NCBI GenBank assembly: GCA_002402545.1
Contig: DHGA01000037.1
Span: 35,053 to 99,052 of the forward strand
Source of the DNA: Syntrophaceae bacterium UBA4810
GTDB taxonomy: Bacteria > Desulfobacterota > Syntrophia > Syntrophales > Smithellaceae
Length of the DNA: 64,000 bases
Reading direction: 5' to 3'
The notes beneath the pieces are model-generated. The model was not told where the DNA came from, did no database searches, and saw only the letters and a program-made list of their open reading frames with translations. This document shows positions 34,949 to 42,895 of this stretch, piece after piece. The position numbers were made by a program, and so were the translations under genes. How positions within the stretch are numbered: position 1 is the first letter of the stretch; each line of letters starts with the position of its first letter.

Positions 34949-37123
34949 TTAAAAAACATCTTGCAAAAATTCCAGCACCTTCGCGTTTACCTCTTCAGCT
35001 TCTTTTCCCCGCAATATTCCATGACGCTCGGATTTTACCGTGAATATTTTCTTTTTAGCGGCTCCCGCTTTTTTGTATATATCTTTTCCGCTCGCGGGAT
35101 TAACCACCGGGTCATCCGATCCCTGTATTACGAGCAATGGATCGGTTATATTTTTTAATCTGTCTTCAACCACATTCATCAGTTTTTCGAGCTGCCCAAC
35201 CCCGCTTACCGGATTTCTTAAGTAATTTATGTGCGGATTTTCCGGATCGTTAACTACAAACTCCATTTTACCTTTTTTTGCCTTGAATGTTGTCAGTAGT
35301 TTATTCCAGGCAACAATTGCCGACGCGAACTTTGAAGAAATATTTTGCAGCTTAAGAGGTGCGTTGATTGATATTACCGCTTTGAATTTTCCGGGCTTGT
35401 TTGCCGCCTGCAAAAGCGCTATGTCTCCACCCGTAGAAAAACCGGCAATGGCAAAATGCTTCAGGCTATTTTTCATAATTATATATGCCCGGCCTACGGA
35501 ATCGTACCATTTTTCCCATCTGATTTGCGCCAAATCCTCAGGCGCCGTCCCGTGACCACGCAGGCGCGCCCCGTAAATGCTGTAACCATTTTTATAAAGA
35601 TAATCCGCGAGGGGGCGTATTTCTTCCGGCGCCGCCATATACCCATGCACCAGAATCACGCCCTTTTTCCCGAATAAATGTTTCCAGAAAAACGGCCTGC
35701 CGATATTTTTTGGCTTGCTCTCTTTTTCTAAATAATACTTCTCGTAATCATCGGTAAATAGTTTCTTTTCCAGCGCCATAAAATGATTCTTAATTTTTTG
35801 CCGGATATACGCGTCGGGCAGCAGCATTAATTTGTTCAGCGATTTTGTCAGATTTTTGAGCGGTTCTATTTCATTTCTTAATACCTCGATAATATTATCT
35901 TTTCTTATAGTATGAAAATCATAAATCTTACTGAAGCGCGCGCTGTTTTTCTGGATTACGCCATCATCCAAAGTGATCAGCCCCTCGGCCAGCGAGGCAT
36001 CAATGAATCGCTCATAATTTTTATGATAATCATCCGTAAGCAGATAGAATTGTTTTTTATCCAGGGACGTGTGGTAATTATTAACCTCGCAGCGCCGTAA
36101 ATTATCAACAGCCAGAAATACACGGTTTTTGAAATCGTCTTCGCAAATTTTATTTTTCCCGTATTTTGCCAAAATGTAGGAAAATAAATGATCATGATTA
36201 ACTGTCGTCATCGCGTAAATGGATTCCATGTATTTGTACATGATTTTTATATAGAGTTTTCTGAACGGAACGGCATATTTCAGCTCGCCAGGATGGAGGT
36301 AAAGCTTTTCATTGGAAAGCATCTTGTGCAGTGACGCGCTGGCCTCGATGTATTTCTTCATTGGTATCGCCTGGCCGAAGTTTATATCGATATCCACGCC
36401 GCGCGTAATCATCGACCCTTCCGTTTGCAGCTCTTCTTTAAAACGCTCGGAAATATCTTTGACAAACCTGCCAACCAGCTTGCTGATCACATTTTCTCTG
36501 GCGCGCACCGGATAATAAGTGATATTTACCGGCACGATATAAGTTTCCTGCTTTAATATTTTCTCGACATCTTTCAGATTAAACCCAAAATGGGCGGCCA
36601 GTTGCTTGATGGACGCCTTATCGCCTTTTTGACGAAACAGCCGTAATTCTTCACGAAGAAACTGAGAACGCAAAGCGATACGCGCCGCTCCCATATGCGG
36701 CGGCCTTCTGGTTTCGATATTGAAAATCATGTATTTGCCTTTTTCGATCAGCTTTTTATCCTTAATCATCTGGCCTTCCGGGAAAATGATAACCGGATTA
36801 TTGCCGGTAAGCAGCGAATTGATCAAAATCGTGTCGCGATTAGGATCTGCGGTGGAAATGGCGCCCAGCCTGCTCATGAAATCTCCCATTTTGCCGCCGA
36901 AAAATCCTTTATCCGCCAGAGAAACAGGAAATTTTTTGATGTACTTTTTAACGATATACGGCATCAGGATAGTTTCCATCCGCGTGAAATGGTTAATAAC
37001 GTAAAGCACCGGCTGGTCGGGAACATTTTCTTTGCCGTGCACGCGGATATCCATCCTCGCCGCCTGCGTTAAAGCGTCTAGCGAAACCATAATGGTTTTA
37101 ATTAGCCTGTTTGATAATTCCAT
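34949..37123 (-). CDS. acyltransferase / alpha-beta hydrolase fusion
   Basis: 724 residues. Residues 1-260 are a PlsC/LPLAT acyltransferase with the box YVINHFTRMET (the usual NHxxxxD/E, about residues 43-53) and IIFPEGQMI. The middle (about 260-470) is a helical region with no named domain. Residues 480-724 are an alpha/beta hydrolase: GVILVHGYMAAPEE oxyanion block, nucleophile Ser in AGFSTGGD, acid Asp in IQGSDDPVV and His in ERHGIL, so the triad looks complete. Both parts act on acyl esters, suggesting lipid remodelling at the membrane together with the adjacent GDPD gene 25 bp upstream. Confidence 0.85.
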   Translation of the reverse strand: MELSNRLIKTIMVSLDALTQAARMDIRVHGKENVPDQPVLYVINHFTRMETILMPYIVKKYIKKFPVSLADKGFFGGKMGDFMSRLGAISTADPNRDTILINSLLTGNNPVIIFPEGQMIKDKKLIEKGKYMIFNIETRRPPHMGAARIALRSQFLREELRLFRQKGDKASIKQLAAHFGFNLKDVEKILKQETYIVPVNITYYPVRARENVISKLVGRFVKDISERFKEELQTEGSMITRGVDIDINFGQAIPMKKYIEASASLHKMLSNEKLYLHPGELKYAVPFRKLYIKIMYKYMESIYAMTTVNHDHLFSYILAKYGKNKICEDDFKNRVFLAVDNLRRCEVNNYHTSLDKKQFYLLTDDYHKNYERFIDASLAEGLITLDDGVIQKNSARFSKIYDFHTIRKDNIIEVLRNEIEPLKNLTKSLNKLMLLPDAYIRQKIKNHFMALEKKLFTDDYEKYYLEKESKPKNIGRPFFWKHLFGKKGVILVHGYMAAPEEIRPLADYLYKNGYSIYGARLRGHGTAPEDLAQIRWEKWYDSVGRAYIIMKNSLKHFAIAGFSTGGDIALLQAANKPGKFKAVISINAPLKLQNISSKFASAIVAWNKLLTTFKAKKGKMEFVVNDPENPHINYLRNPVSGVGQLEKLMNVVEDRLKNITDPLLVIQGSDDPVVNPASGKDIYKKAGAAKKKIFTVKSERHGILRGKEAEEVNAKVLEFLQDVF

Positions 37124-37148
37124 AATCCTTCTCCGTTTCGGTTAAACG

Positions 37149-37952
37149 TTACTTCTTGTGCCCAAAGAAATCATCCGCCGTTTTTCTTAAAACATCGGGC
37201 TTGTTGGTAAAGATACCTTCTACGCCTGCTTTTAAAAGCCGACGCATCTTTTTTTCTTCATCAACCGTGTAAACATTAACAGAAATGCCATTCCCCTTTA
37301 GATCTTCAAGCCATTTCTTATTTAACTCTTTATGGCTGCAATTGAAACAATCCGCGTCAAAGAGATTAACTATTTGTGCGGGCAACTTTTTATTGTAATA
37401 TTCTTTTTCAAATAGGACGGCAACCGCCACATTATTATCAATCTCTCTTAAATGTTTTATCGCCCGCGGGTCAAAGCTGGAAAAGATAACATGCTCTCTC
37501 ATGCCGCTTTGCTCAACAATTTTCAGGGATTTTTCTTCAATACCGCCGGCTGATTTATCAGTAACGGCTTCGGTTTTTATTTCAATGTTCACGGCGATTT
37601 TGCCTCTGCAAAGCCCTAGGGTTTCGTGAAGCGTGGGTATTGTGGCGCCTTTAAACTTATTGCCAAACCAGCACCCCGCGTCCAGTATTTTGAGTTCATG
37701 AAGATAATGATCAGAAAGCCTGCCTTTGCCGTCAGTACAGCGCGAAAGTTTTTCATCATGAAATACGACAACTTCTCCGTCGCGGGTCAGCTGAACATCA
37801 AACTCAACCATGTCGGCACCAAGCTCGATGGCCGCTTCGAACGCGTCCAGTGTATTTTCCGGATAATAGGCGGACGCGCCACGGTGGGCGATATTGGTAA
37901 AACTATCTTCGCTGCTTTTATTGTATTTAAAATAATGATACGGCCTGCCCAT
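37149..37952 (-). CDS. glycerophosphodiester phosphodiesterase
   Basis: 267 residues, a single GDPD barrel. The catalytic set is present: IAHRGASAYYPENT (His-Arg and Glu), VEFDVQLTRDG (Glu-x-Asp) and VVFHDEKLSRCTDG (His). It splits glycerophosphodiesters into glycerol-3-phosphate and an alcohol. There is no signal peptide, so it is probably cytoplasmic. It lies between hisF and the acyltransferase/hydrolase fusion in the same direction; the lipid theme matches the fusion. Confidence 0.9.
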   Translation of the reverse strand: MGRPYHYFKYNKSSEDSFTNIAHRGASAYYPENTLDAFEAAIELGADMVEFDVQLTRDGEVVVFHDEKLSRCTDGKGRLSDHYLHELKILDAGCWFGNKFKGATIPTLHETLGLCRGKIAVNIEIKTEAVTDKSAGGIEEKSLKIVEQSGMREHVIFSSFDPRAIKHLREIDNNVAVAVLFEKEYYNKKLPAQIVNLFDADCFNCSHKELNKKWLEDLKGNGISVNVYTVDEEKKMRRLLKAGVEGIFTNKPDVLRKTADDFFGHKK

Positions 37953-38018
37953 TTTATCCTCACAGGGTTGGCGTCATGTTTTGTTTATAAATTTAATATT
38001 CTCGTAAATTATCAATCT

Positions 38019-38792
38019 CTAAACAATAATTTTGGCAACGGGCAGTCCCTTTTGGCGAAGATAATTTTTCACCTCCTGAATGCTGAGCATTCGAAAATGA
38101 AAAACGGAAGCGGCAAGTAAAATACTCGCGCCGCCTTTAACTGCCGCCTCGTAAAAATCTTCCAGTTTTCCCGCGCCGCCGGAAGCTACCACCGGAACTT
38201 TCACAGCGGAAGAAATGGCTTTTGTATATTCGATGTTGTAGCCGGCTTTCGTTCCGTCTCCGTCCATGCTGGTAGGCAAAATAACACCCGCTCCCAAATC
38301 CTCGCATTTCTTTGCCCATTCAATCGCGTCTTTGGCCAAAGGCTTGGTGCCGCCGGAGACGACCAGCTCAAAGCCGGAAGGCATTGCTTTGTTTCGTTTC
38401 GCGTCAATCGCCACCGTTATTTTATCCGAGCCGAATTTTTTCGCGGCATCACTTACCAGAGACGGATTTTTAACCGCCGCGCTGTTCATGGAAACTTTGC
38501 TCGCGCCCGCGGCCAGAACAAGTTCAATATCTTCCAGCGTCGCTATTCCTCCGCCTACTGTGAGCGGTATCTTGATAACGGCGGCCACTTTGCGCACCCA
38601 CTCCAGGCGCGTTTTTCTGTTTTCCAGCGTCGCCGCGATATCCAGCATCGCCAGTTCATCCGCTCCTTCTTTCTGATAAAAAGCGGCGTTTTCCACCGGA
38701 TCACCCGCCTCTTTTAAATTCACAAAATTAACGCCTTTAACTACCCGTCCGTCTTTCATATCCAGGCACGGCATGATTTTAATCGGTCCCAT
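38019..38792 (-). CDS. hisF: imidazole glycerol phosphate synthase subunit HisF
   Basis: 257 residues, a (beta/alpha)8 barrel. Both catalytic Asp blocks are present: MPCLDMKDGRVVKGVNF and ITVAIDAKRNKA. LPTSMDGDGTKAGYN and VASGGAGKLEDF are the phosphate sites. HisF cyclises PRFAR with ammonia delivered by the glutaminase HisH to give IGP and AICAR. No hisH or other his gene is in the window. GGGGGATTTGC precedes the ATG. Confidence 0.88.
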   Translation of the reverse strand: MGPIKIMPCLDMKDGRVVKGVNFVNLKEAGDPVENAAFYQKEGADELAMLDIAATLENRKTRLEWVRKVAAVIKIPLTVGGGIATLEDIELVLAAGASKVSMNSAAVKNPSLVSDAAKKFGSDKITVAIDAKRNKAMPSGFELVVSGGTKPLAKDAIEWAKKCEDLGAGVILPTSMDGDGTKAGYNIEYTKAISSAVKVPVVASGGAGKLEDFYEAAVKGGASILLAASVFHFRMLSIQEVKNYLRQKGLPVAKIIV

Positions 38793-38817
38793 GCAAATCC
38801 CCCTTCACGGCGAGAGC

Positions 38818-38952
38818 TTTGCAAAATGCCCACATTGTCTTTGCGAGCAAAGCGAAGCAATCTCAGATATCCCGTATTTTCAATGGGATTGCCGCGTAGC
38901 GCCGCTTCCGCGGCACTCCTCACAACGATGAAGCAATTATGCAAAGCCGTCA
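38818..38952. repeat. palindromic repeat with its own outer inverted ends
   Basis: A TTGCGAGCAAAGCGAAGCAATCTC...GGGATTGCCGCG...CTCACAACGATGAAG core is bounded by GAGCTTTGCAAAATGCC on the left and GCAATTATGCAAAGCCGTC on the right, which are inverted repeats of each other. It fills most of the 320-bp gap between hisF and the PPase gene; the remainder is AT-rich with no visible gene. Confidence 0.7.
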
Positions 38953-39113
38953 CTTTTTGAATATTCTTAAAGTTTTTTAAACCTATCTTGCGGAATTTAC
39001 AACTTTAATTTTTCGCAGCCAAATAATTTTATCGATCCACATATTAATACTTGAAACAGAGCTTAAATTAATCTAAGGAAGTGAACACAAATTCAGCTTT
39101 AGGGGCGCTCATC

Positions 39114-40079
39114 ATGAAAATAAAAGAAATCAAAGCAAAAAACATAAACACAAAAAAATTCATTGAAGAAAAAGTCCAGGAAATCAGGCAGGCCGTAGGC
39201 GATGGTTTAGCGATTAACGCCCTTTCCGGCGGAGTTGACTCCTGTGTAGTAACGGCGCTCGGGCATAAAGCGCTGGGAAATAGATTAAAAACTTATTTTA
39301 TCGATAACGGTATTATGCGCGAAGGAGAACCGGCAAAAGTAAAGGCTGCTTTTAAAAAAATGGGCATTCATGTGGAAGTGGTCGATGCTGTTCAGGATTT
39401 CTTTGACGCGCTTAAGGGAATTACTGATCCGGAAGAAAAACGGGAAGCGATAACTCAAACATTTTATAAAAAAATATTTGCCGATCTGGTTATTCAAAGC
39501 GGCGCGAAATATCTGCTGCAGGGCACAATTCTCACTGACGTTGACGAAACGGTAGCCGGAATAAAAAGACAGCACAATGTTTTCGAGCAGCTGGGCATCG
39601 ACCCGCAGGTAGCGTTTGGCTATAAAATTCTGGAACCGCTGATTCAGCTGCGCAAAGACGGAGTGCGTAAAGCCGGCCGCGGCCTTGGCCTTCCTGAAGA
39701 AATATTTAACAGAATTCCTTTTCCCGGGCCGGCATTGGCTGCCCGCGTTATCGGCGAGGTCACACCGGAAAAAATTGCCATCGTCAGAAAAGCGACTGCT
39801 ATTGTCGAGGCACAGTTAAAAGGCATCAAAGCTTTTCAGTATCTGGCCATTCTGCATAACGACCGCGTAACCGGAATGCGCGATAACAAGCGCGTGTTCG
39901 GCAATCAGATTGAAATCCGCTGCTGGAATTCACTTGACGCTCGCAAAGCCTCGCCCACGAGATTGTCCTTTAATGTGTTGGATAAAATGGCCGCAAAAAT
40001 CACCAAGGCAATACCGGAAGTAGTGAGTGTCACCTACAACATCACGACCAAACCAACTTCCACAATAGAGGCTGTATAA
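39114..40079 (+). CDS. GMP-synthase-like ATP-pyrophosphatase without glutaminase domain
   Basis: 321 residues from the ATG at 39114 (AGGGG upstream; a GTG at 39081 would add 11). It matches the C-terminal half of GuaA: PP-loop INALSGGVDSCVV, LQGTILTDV, then the dimer domain with FPGPALAARVIGEVTPEKI and the end NITTKPTSTIEAV (GuaA has DITSKPPxTIEWE). The class I amidotransferase domain is absent, as in archaeal two-subunit enzymes, and no partner gene is visible. Several residues near the C-terminus differ from standard GuaA (EIRCWNSLDARKASPT). It may use free ammonia or a remote glutaminase, or act on another nucleotide. Confidence 0.8.
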   Translation: MKIKEIKAKNINTKKFIEEKVQEIRQAVGDGLAINALSGGVDSCVVTALGHKALGNRLKTYFIDNGIMREGEPAKVKAAFKKMGIHVEVVDAVQDFFDALKGITDPEEKREAITQTFYKKIFADLVIQSGAKYLLQGTILTDVDETVAGIKRQHNVFEQLGIDPQVAFGYKILEPLIQLRKDGVRKAGRGLGLPEEIFNRIPFPGPALAARVIGEVTPEKIAIVRKATAIVEAQLKGIKAFQYLAILHNDRVTGMRDNKRVFGNQIEIRCWNSLDARKASPTRLSFNVLDKMAAKITKAIPEVVSVTYNITTKPTSTIEAV

Positions 40080-40097
40080 TAATTTAAAGGGATAATG

Positions 40098-41051
40098 CTA
40101 CCAGCTGCCGGAGGCACCGCCGCCGCCCGATGACCCGCCGCCGCCGGAAAATCCTCCTCCGGACGACCCGGAACTCCACGATCCACCGGAACCGCCCGAA
40201 CCAATTGTAAAACCGCCGATGGAGGCTTTGCCTTTCGTGCGTAAATCTTTTGCGGCTTTTTTATACCAGTCTGTATTCTTTAATAAAATTTTCGCCAGAG
40301 GATAACCTACGAGATAAATTATCAGCAGGTAAAAAGCGCCCTTTGTGCCCAAAACAACAATGGGAAACATCGCCCAGAAAGGAATGAGAAAAAAGTAGAG
40401 AAACCAGCCGACACCCGGCGTTAAAACACCGATGACCGTGAAAAGCCCGATAATACCGAAAATAAAAGCGCCAAAAAGAATTCTCTCGATAATGGAAAGA
40501 TCGGATTCAATATTTAACCCGGATGAAAAATTTGACTTTCCTGACGTTTCTCCGGAGTCATCCGGCACCTGGCCACCTTCCAGCACACTGATAATGGATT
40601 TAACGCCTTCGCTGATGCCGCTTTCGTAATCTTCTTTTTTAAAATGAGGCGTAATGACATTGCGGATAATACTGCCGGCCGTTCCGTCGGTCAGCGCTCC
40701 TTCGAGCCCGTAACCGACTTCAATGCGCATGCGCCGGTCGCTGGGCGCGACAACAAGCAGAATCCCGTTATCTTTTCCCTTTTGACCCAGCTTCCATCCA
40801 TTATAAACATTAAGGGCGTATTCCTCGATTCCTTCTCCTTCCAGCGATGGCACAGTAAGCACGGCAATCTGGTTGCCGGTTTTATCTTCATGCGCTTTGA
40901 GCTTGTCTGAAATTATCCTTTGCGTATCTGGTGAAAGTATTTGCGCGTTATCCGTCACGCGTCCGGTTAAAAAAGGAATTTCCGTGGCATAGGAAAATTG
41001 TGCCAAAAAAAACAGCGCGAAAGCGAGCATCGGGAAAAATAATTTTTTCAC
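40098..41051 (-). CDS. TPM-domain protein with Gly/Ser-rich tail (YgcG-like)
   Basis: 317 residues: signal peptide (1-22), TPM_phosphatase domain in the periplasm (about 28-150; RVTDNAQILSP and VGYGLEGALTDGTAGSIIRN), two or three membrane helices (about 180-250) and a C-terminal tail made almost only of Gly, Ser and Trp. Such proteins usually form an operon with LemA, and their function is unclear. The start overlaps the stop of the upstream TPM gene (ATGA). Confidence 0.88.
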   Translation of the reverse strand: MKKLFFPMLAFALFFLAQFSYATEIPFLTGRVTDNAQILSPDTQRIISDKLKAHEDKTGNQIAVLTVPSLEGEGIEEYALNVYNGWKLGQKGKDNGILLVVAPSDRRMRIEVGYGLEGALTDGTAGSIIRNVITPHFKKEDYESGISEGVKSIISVLEGGQVPDDSGETSGKSNFSSGLNIESDLSIIERILFGAFIFGIIGLFTVIGVLTPGVGWFLYFFLIPFWAMFPIVVLGTKGAFYLLIIYLVGYPLAKILLKNTDWYKKAAKDLRTKGKASIGGFTIGSGGSGGSWSSGSSGGGFSGGGGSSGGGGASGSW

Positions 41052-41698
41052 ACGCCCGCCTCCTCAATGATGTAGTTGGAAAGTTCGTTTTTGCGTAACT
41101 TGCCGCGTTTCTTGCCGGCAAGCCTTTCCTCAAGCCCGGCCAGACCGATTTCCAAAGCATGGACAACCTTACCGGACAAAAGAGCAGGTTTCATCTGGTC
41201 AATGATTTTGGTCATTGCTTTTTGATTAAGCGTCCTGTTATGCCCTTTATCCGGAAGCAGGATAATCTGATGTTCAAAAAGACTCACCAGCAGTAAAACA
41301 CCCGTCCGGCGGCGTGTAGCAAACAATTCACGGGAAAGAAAAAGAGATTCGGCATACTGGCGCACTTCAACTTCAGCCCGGTTGGTGACAAGAAAAAACC
41401 GCGCGAATTTTTGCACATACAAAGATAAAATTGCGGCAATGATACCGGCTATAAGCATGGAGAATACAGATATCAGCACCATGGCATCCGAACACCATTG
41501 AGAGAAGAAGAGATCAAAGATAAAAACCAGAAAACCGGCAACGGCGGCTCCCAGGGCGAAAGCTTTCCAGGGAATTTCCGCGTAGGAATCACAGCGTTCA
41601 ATTACCGCCAAAACAATCTGCGCCCCCGTGAGTTTTTCCGCCTGGGCAATGCGCTTCTCCAGTAAATTGCGTTCCTTGTTGGTTAATATCCTCTTCAT
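41048..41698 (-). CDS. TPM-domain membrane protein
   Basis: 216 residues from the ATG at 41698 (GGAAAGG upstream; the longer frame runs into a repeat). The N-terminal TPM part (LEKRIAQAEKLTGAQIVLAVIERCDSY) is followed by two membrane helices (about 40-85) and the rest of the TPM domain (FEHQIILLPDKGHN). It is the second of the pair of TPM genes normally found after lemA, but no lemA lies upstream here. Confidence 0.82.
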   Translation of the reverse strand: MKRILTNKERNLLEKRIAQAEKLTGAQIVLAVIERCDSYAEIPWKAFALGAAVAGFLVFIFDLFFSQWCSDAMVLISVFSMLIAGIIAAILSLYVQKFARFFLVTNRAEVEVRQYAESLFLSRELFATRRRTGVLLLVSLFEHQIILLPDKGHNRTLNQKAMTKIIDQMKPALLSGKVVHALEIGLAGLEERLAGKKRGKLRKNELSNYIIEEAGV

Positions 41699-41730
41699 CA
41701 ATTTGCCTTTCCGGTCGTCATTCCGGCGAA

Positions 41731-41854
41731 GATACTGTGTCATAATGTCTTTGCGAGGAAGTGTAACGACCGAAGCAATCTCTTATCTATTTATAGGGAT
41801 TGCCGCGCTCCCTGCGGGAGCTCGCAATGACACATGATGATTGCGACACAGTCT
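41731..41854. mobile_element. MITE-like element nested in a REP-type palindrome (copy B)
   Basis: 124 bp. The left end GATACTGTGTCATAAT and right end ATTGCGACACAGTCT are inverted repeats, and CGAA at 41727-41730 and 41855-41858 is the apparent target duplication. CGAA is the complement of the TTCG seen at copy A. The flanks rejoin as GTCATTCCGGCGAAGGCCGGAATCCAG. The interior is a TTTGCGAGG...CTCGCAATGACA repeat containing GAAGCAATCTC and GGGATTGCCGCG. Confidence 0.65.
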
Positions 41855-41959
41855 CGAAGGCCGGAATCCAGCATGTAATGATATTAACTTGTAGAAGTAT
41901 AAATATAACAGCCCCTTATGTCAAATAAATAAATCATTGAAATATAAAGAAAATATCCC

Positions 41960-41988
41960 TTGACTTCGCGCAATAAGTAACATAGTGT
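41960..41988 (+). promoter_or_regulatory. possible promoter of the cold-shock leader
   Basis: TTGACT at 41960-41965 and a weak -10 (TAGTGT at 41983-41988, or CATAGT at 41981-41986). It would give a leader of roughly 180 nt before the csp start. Confidence 0.35.
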
Positions 41989-41994
41989 CTCCCC

Positions 41995-42112
41995 ATATCT
42001 TGTACCGGGCGATGGTCATTGTAGGTAGTACGGTACAGTTGAAGTTGAGTTAAAACCATTTGAAGTGCAAAGGCGACCACCATGCTCTTTAGGGACTTGG
42101 TGGCTTTTTTAT
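41995..42112 (+). promoter_or_regulatory. structured leader with terminator hairpin ahead of csp
   Basis: TGTACCG (42001-42007) pairs with CGGTACA (42031-42037) around a 23-base loop. A second hairpin, CCACCA (42077-42082) with TGGTGG (42098-42103), is followed by CTTTTTT at 42104-42110 and looks like an intrinsic terminator. The terminator precedes the csp ribosome site (AAAGGAGG, near 42155), so the leader may work by attenuation or yield a short RNA of about 115 nt. I cannot match it to a named RNA family. Confidence 0.5.
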
Positions 42113-42170
42113 TTCTGCCATGTTGGTAATTCGACTTTGGGTAAATTTGTAAGAAAGGAGGATACTAATT

Positions 42171-42371
42171 ATGTCAGAAGGTAAAGTAAAATGGTTTAAC
42201 GAGGCTAAAGGTTTTGGTTTTATCGAGAAGAGTGACGGCGGGGACATTTTCGTCCATTTCAGCGCCATTCAAAACAGCGGTTTCAAAACTTTGACGGAAG
42301 GCCAGTCTGTAAGCTTCGATGTTGTTCAGGGCAATAAAGGCCCGGCGGCAGAGAATGTTAAGGTCCGCTAA
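42171..42371 (+). CDS. csp: cold-shock protein (CspA family)
   Basis: 66 residues, one OB-fold cold-shock domain. The RNA-binding motifs RNP1 ([12 protein letters not shown]) and RNP2 (IFVHFSAI) are both intact, as are Trp10 and Phe11 ([13 protein letters not shown]). It binds single-stranded RNA or DNA and acts as an RNA chaperone in cold or stationary phase. AAAGGAGG precedes the ATG and the upstream leader is structured. Confidence 0.96.
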   Translation: MSEGKVKWFNEAKGFGFIEKSDGGDIFVHFSAIQNSGFKTLTEGQSVSFDVVQGNKGPAAENVKVR

Positions 42372-42387
42372 TTAAACCGGATAAAAA

Positions 42388-42430
42388 AGAGGCGCTTCAT
42401 AACGATATTTTGTTGTGGAGCGCCTCTCTA
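42388..42430 (+). terminator. terminator hairpin after csp
   Basis: AGAGGCGCTTCA (42388-42399) pairs with TGTGG-AGCGCCTCT (to 42427) as a 12-bp stem with a wobble pair, followed by CTATTTT. It lies 17 bp after the csp stop. Confidence 0.75.
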
Positions 42431-42481
42431 TTTTCAGCATATTGAGTAACGCTGAAAAGAAAAATTAAAGAGGAACTTAAA

Positions 42482-42667
42482 ATGGCAAAGTCCATGTATA
42501 ACTTTGGTAAACATACGAGAGAAAAGGCAAGACAGCAGAAACAAATGGAGAAAGCTGAAAAGCGCATGATGGCCAAACAGCAGAAAGCTAATATGAAAAC
42601 GGACGCTCCGAACGAAGACTCAAATACAGCCGAGCCGGAACCGGCAGAGGTTACCACTAAAGCATAA
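42482..42667 (+). CDS. small basic/acidic hypothetical protein
   Basis: 61 residues. The first 40 are Lys/Arg/Gln-rich and helical (MAKSMYNFGKHTREKARQQK), the last 20 Asp/Glu/Pro/Thr-rich. Short proteins with this MAKSMYNFGK-type start are known from other delta-proteobacteria, without a function that I know. AAGAGGAAC precedes the ATG. It lies behind the csp terminator, so partial read-through from csp is possible. Confidence 0.7.
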   Translation: MAKSMYNFGKHTREKARQQKQMEKAEKRMMAKQQKANMKTDAPNEDSNTAEPEPAEVTTKA

Positions 42668-42691
42668 CATCAGGACATACTTAAAAGCCTT

Positions 42692-42727
42692 CCTCAATAT
42701 ATTGAGGTTCCGTCAAATATTGAGGGC
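42692..42727. repeat. CCTCAATATATTGAGG palindrome plus half copy
   Basis: A perfect 16-bp palindrome (42692-42707) is followed 6 bp later by CAAATATTGAGGG, a near copy of one half. It could be an operator upstream of the PAS-HD-GYP gene or a weak terminator for the small gene. Confidence 0.4.
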
Positions 42728-42895
42728 AAACGGATCATTTCCCACCCTTCCGCTGTTCTATCTATTATTCTAATACACTGTTATTAAAGCACAAATAAGA
42801 ACTTCCTATTATCATTCGATCATTGGTGTGTTTTTTGCTCTTATCACTTTTGTGTGAGGTTTAACTCACTCAATTTTTCTAAATTTGTTCGCGGC

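Noticed and set aside
34671..34952. 93-codon plus-strand frame
   Set aside because: Composed of intergenic repeats; such frames arise from repeat sequence and have no family match.
42001..42112. csp leader as a fluoride or c-di-GMP riboswitch
   Set aside because: GGGCGATGG and GCAAAGGC recall parts of those motifs, but the required pairing partners are not in place.
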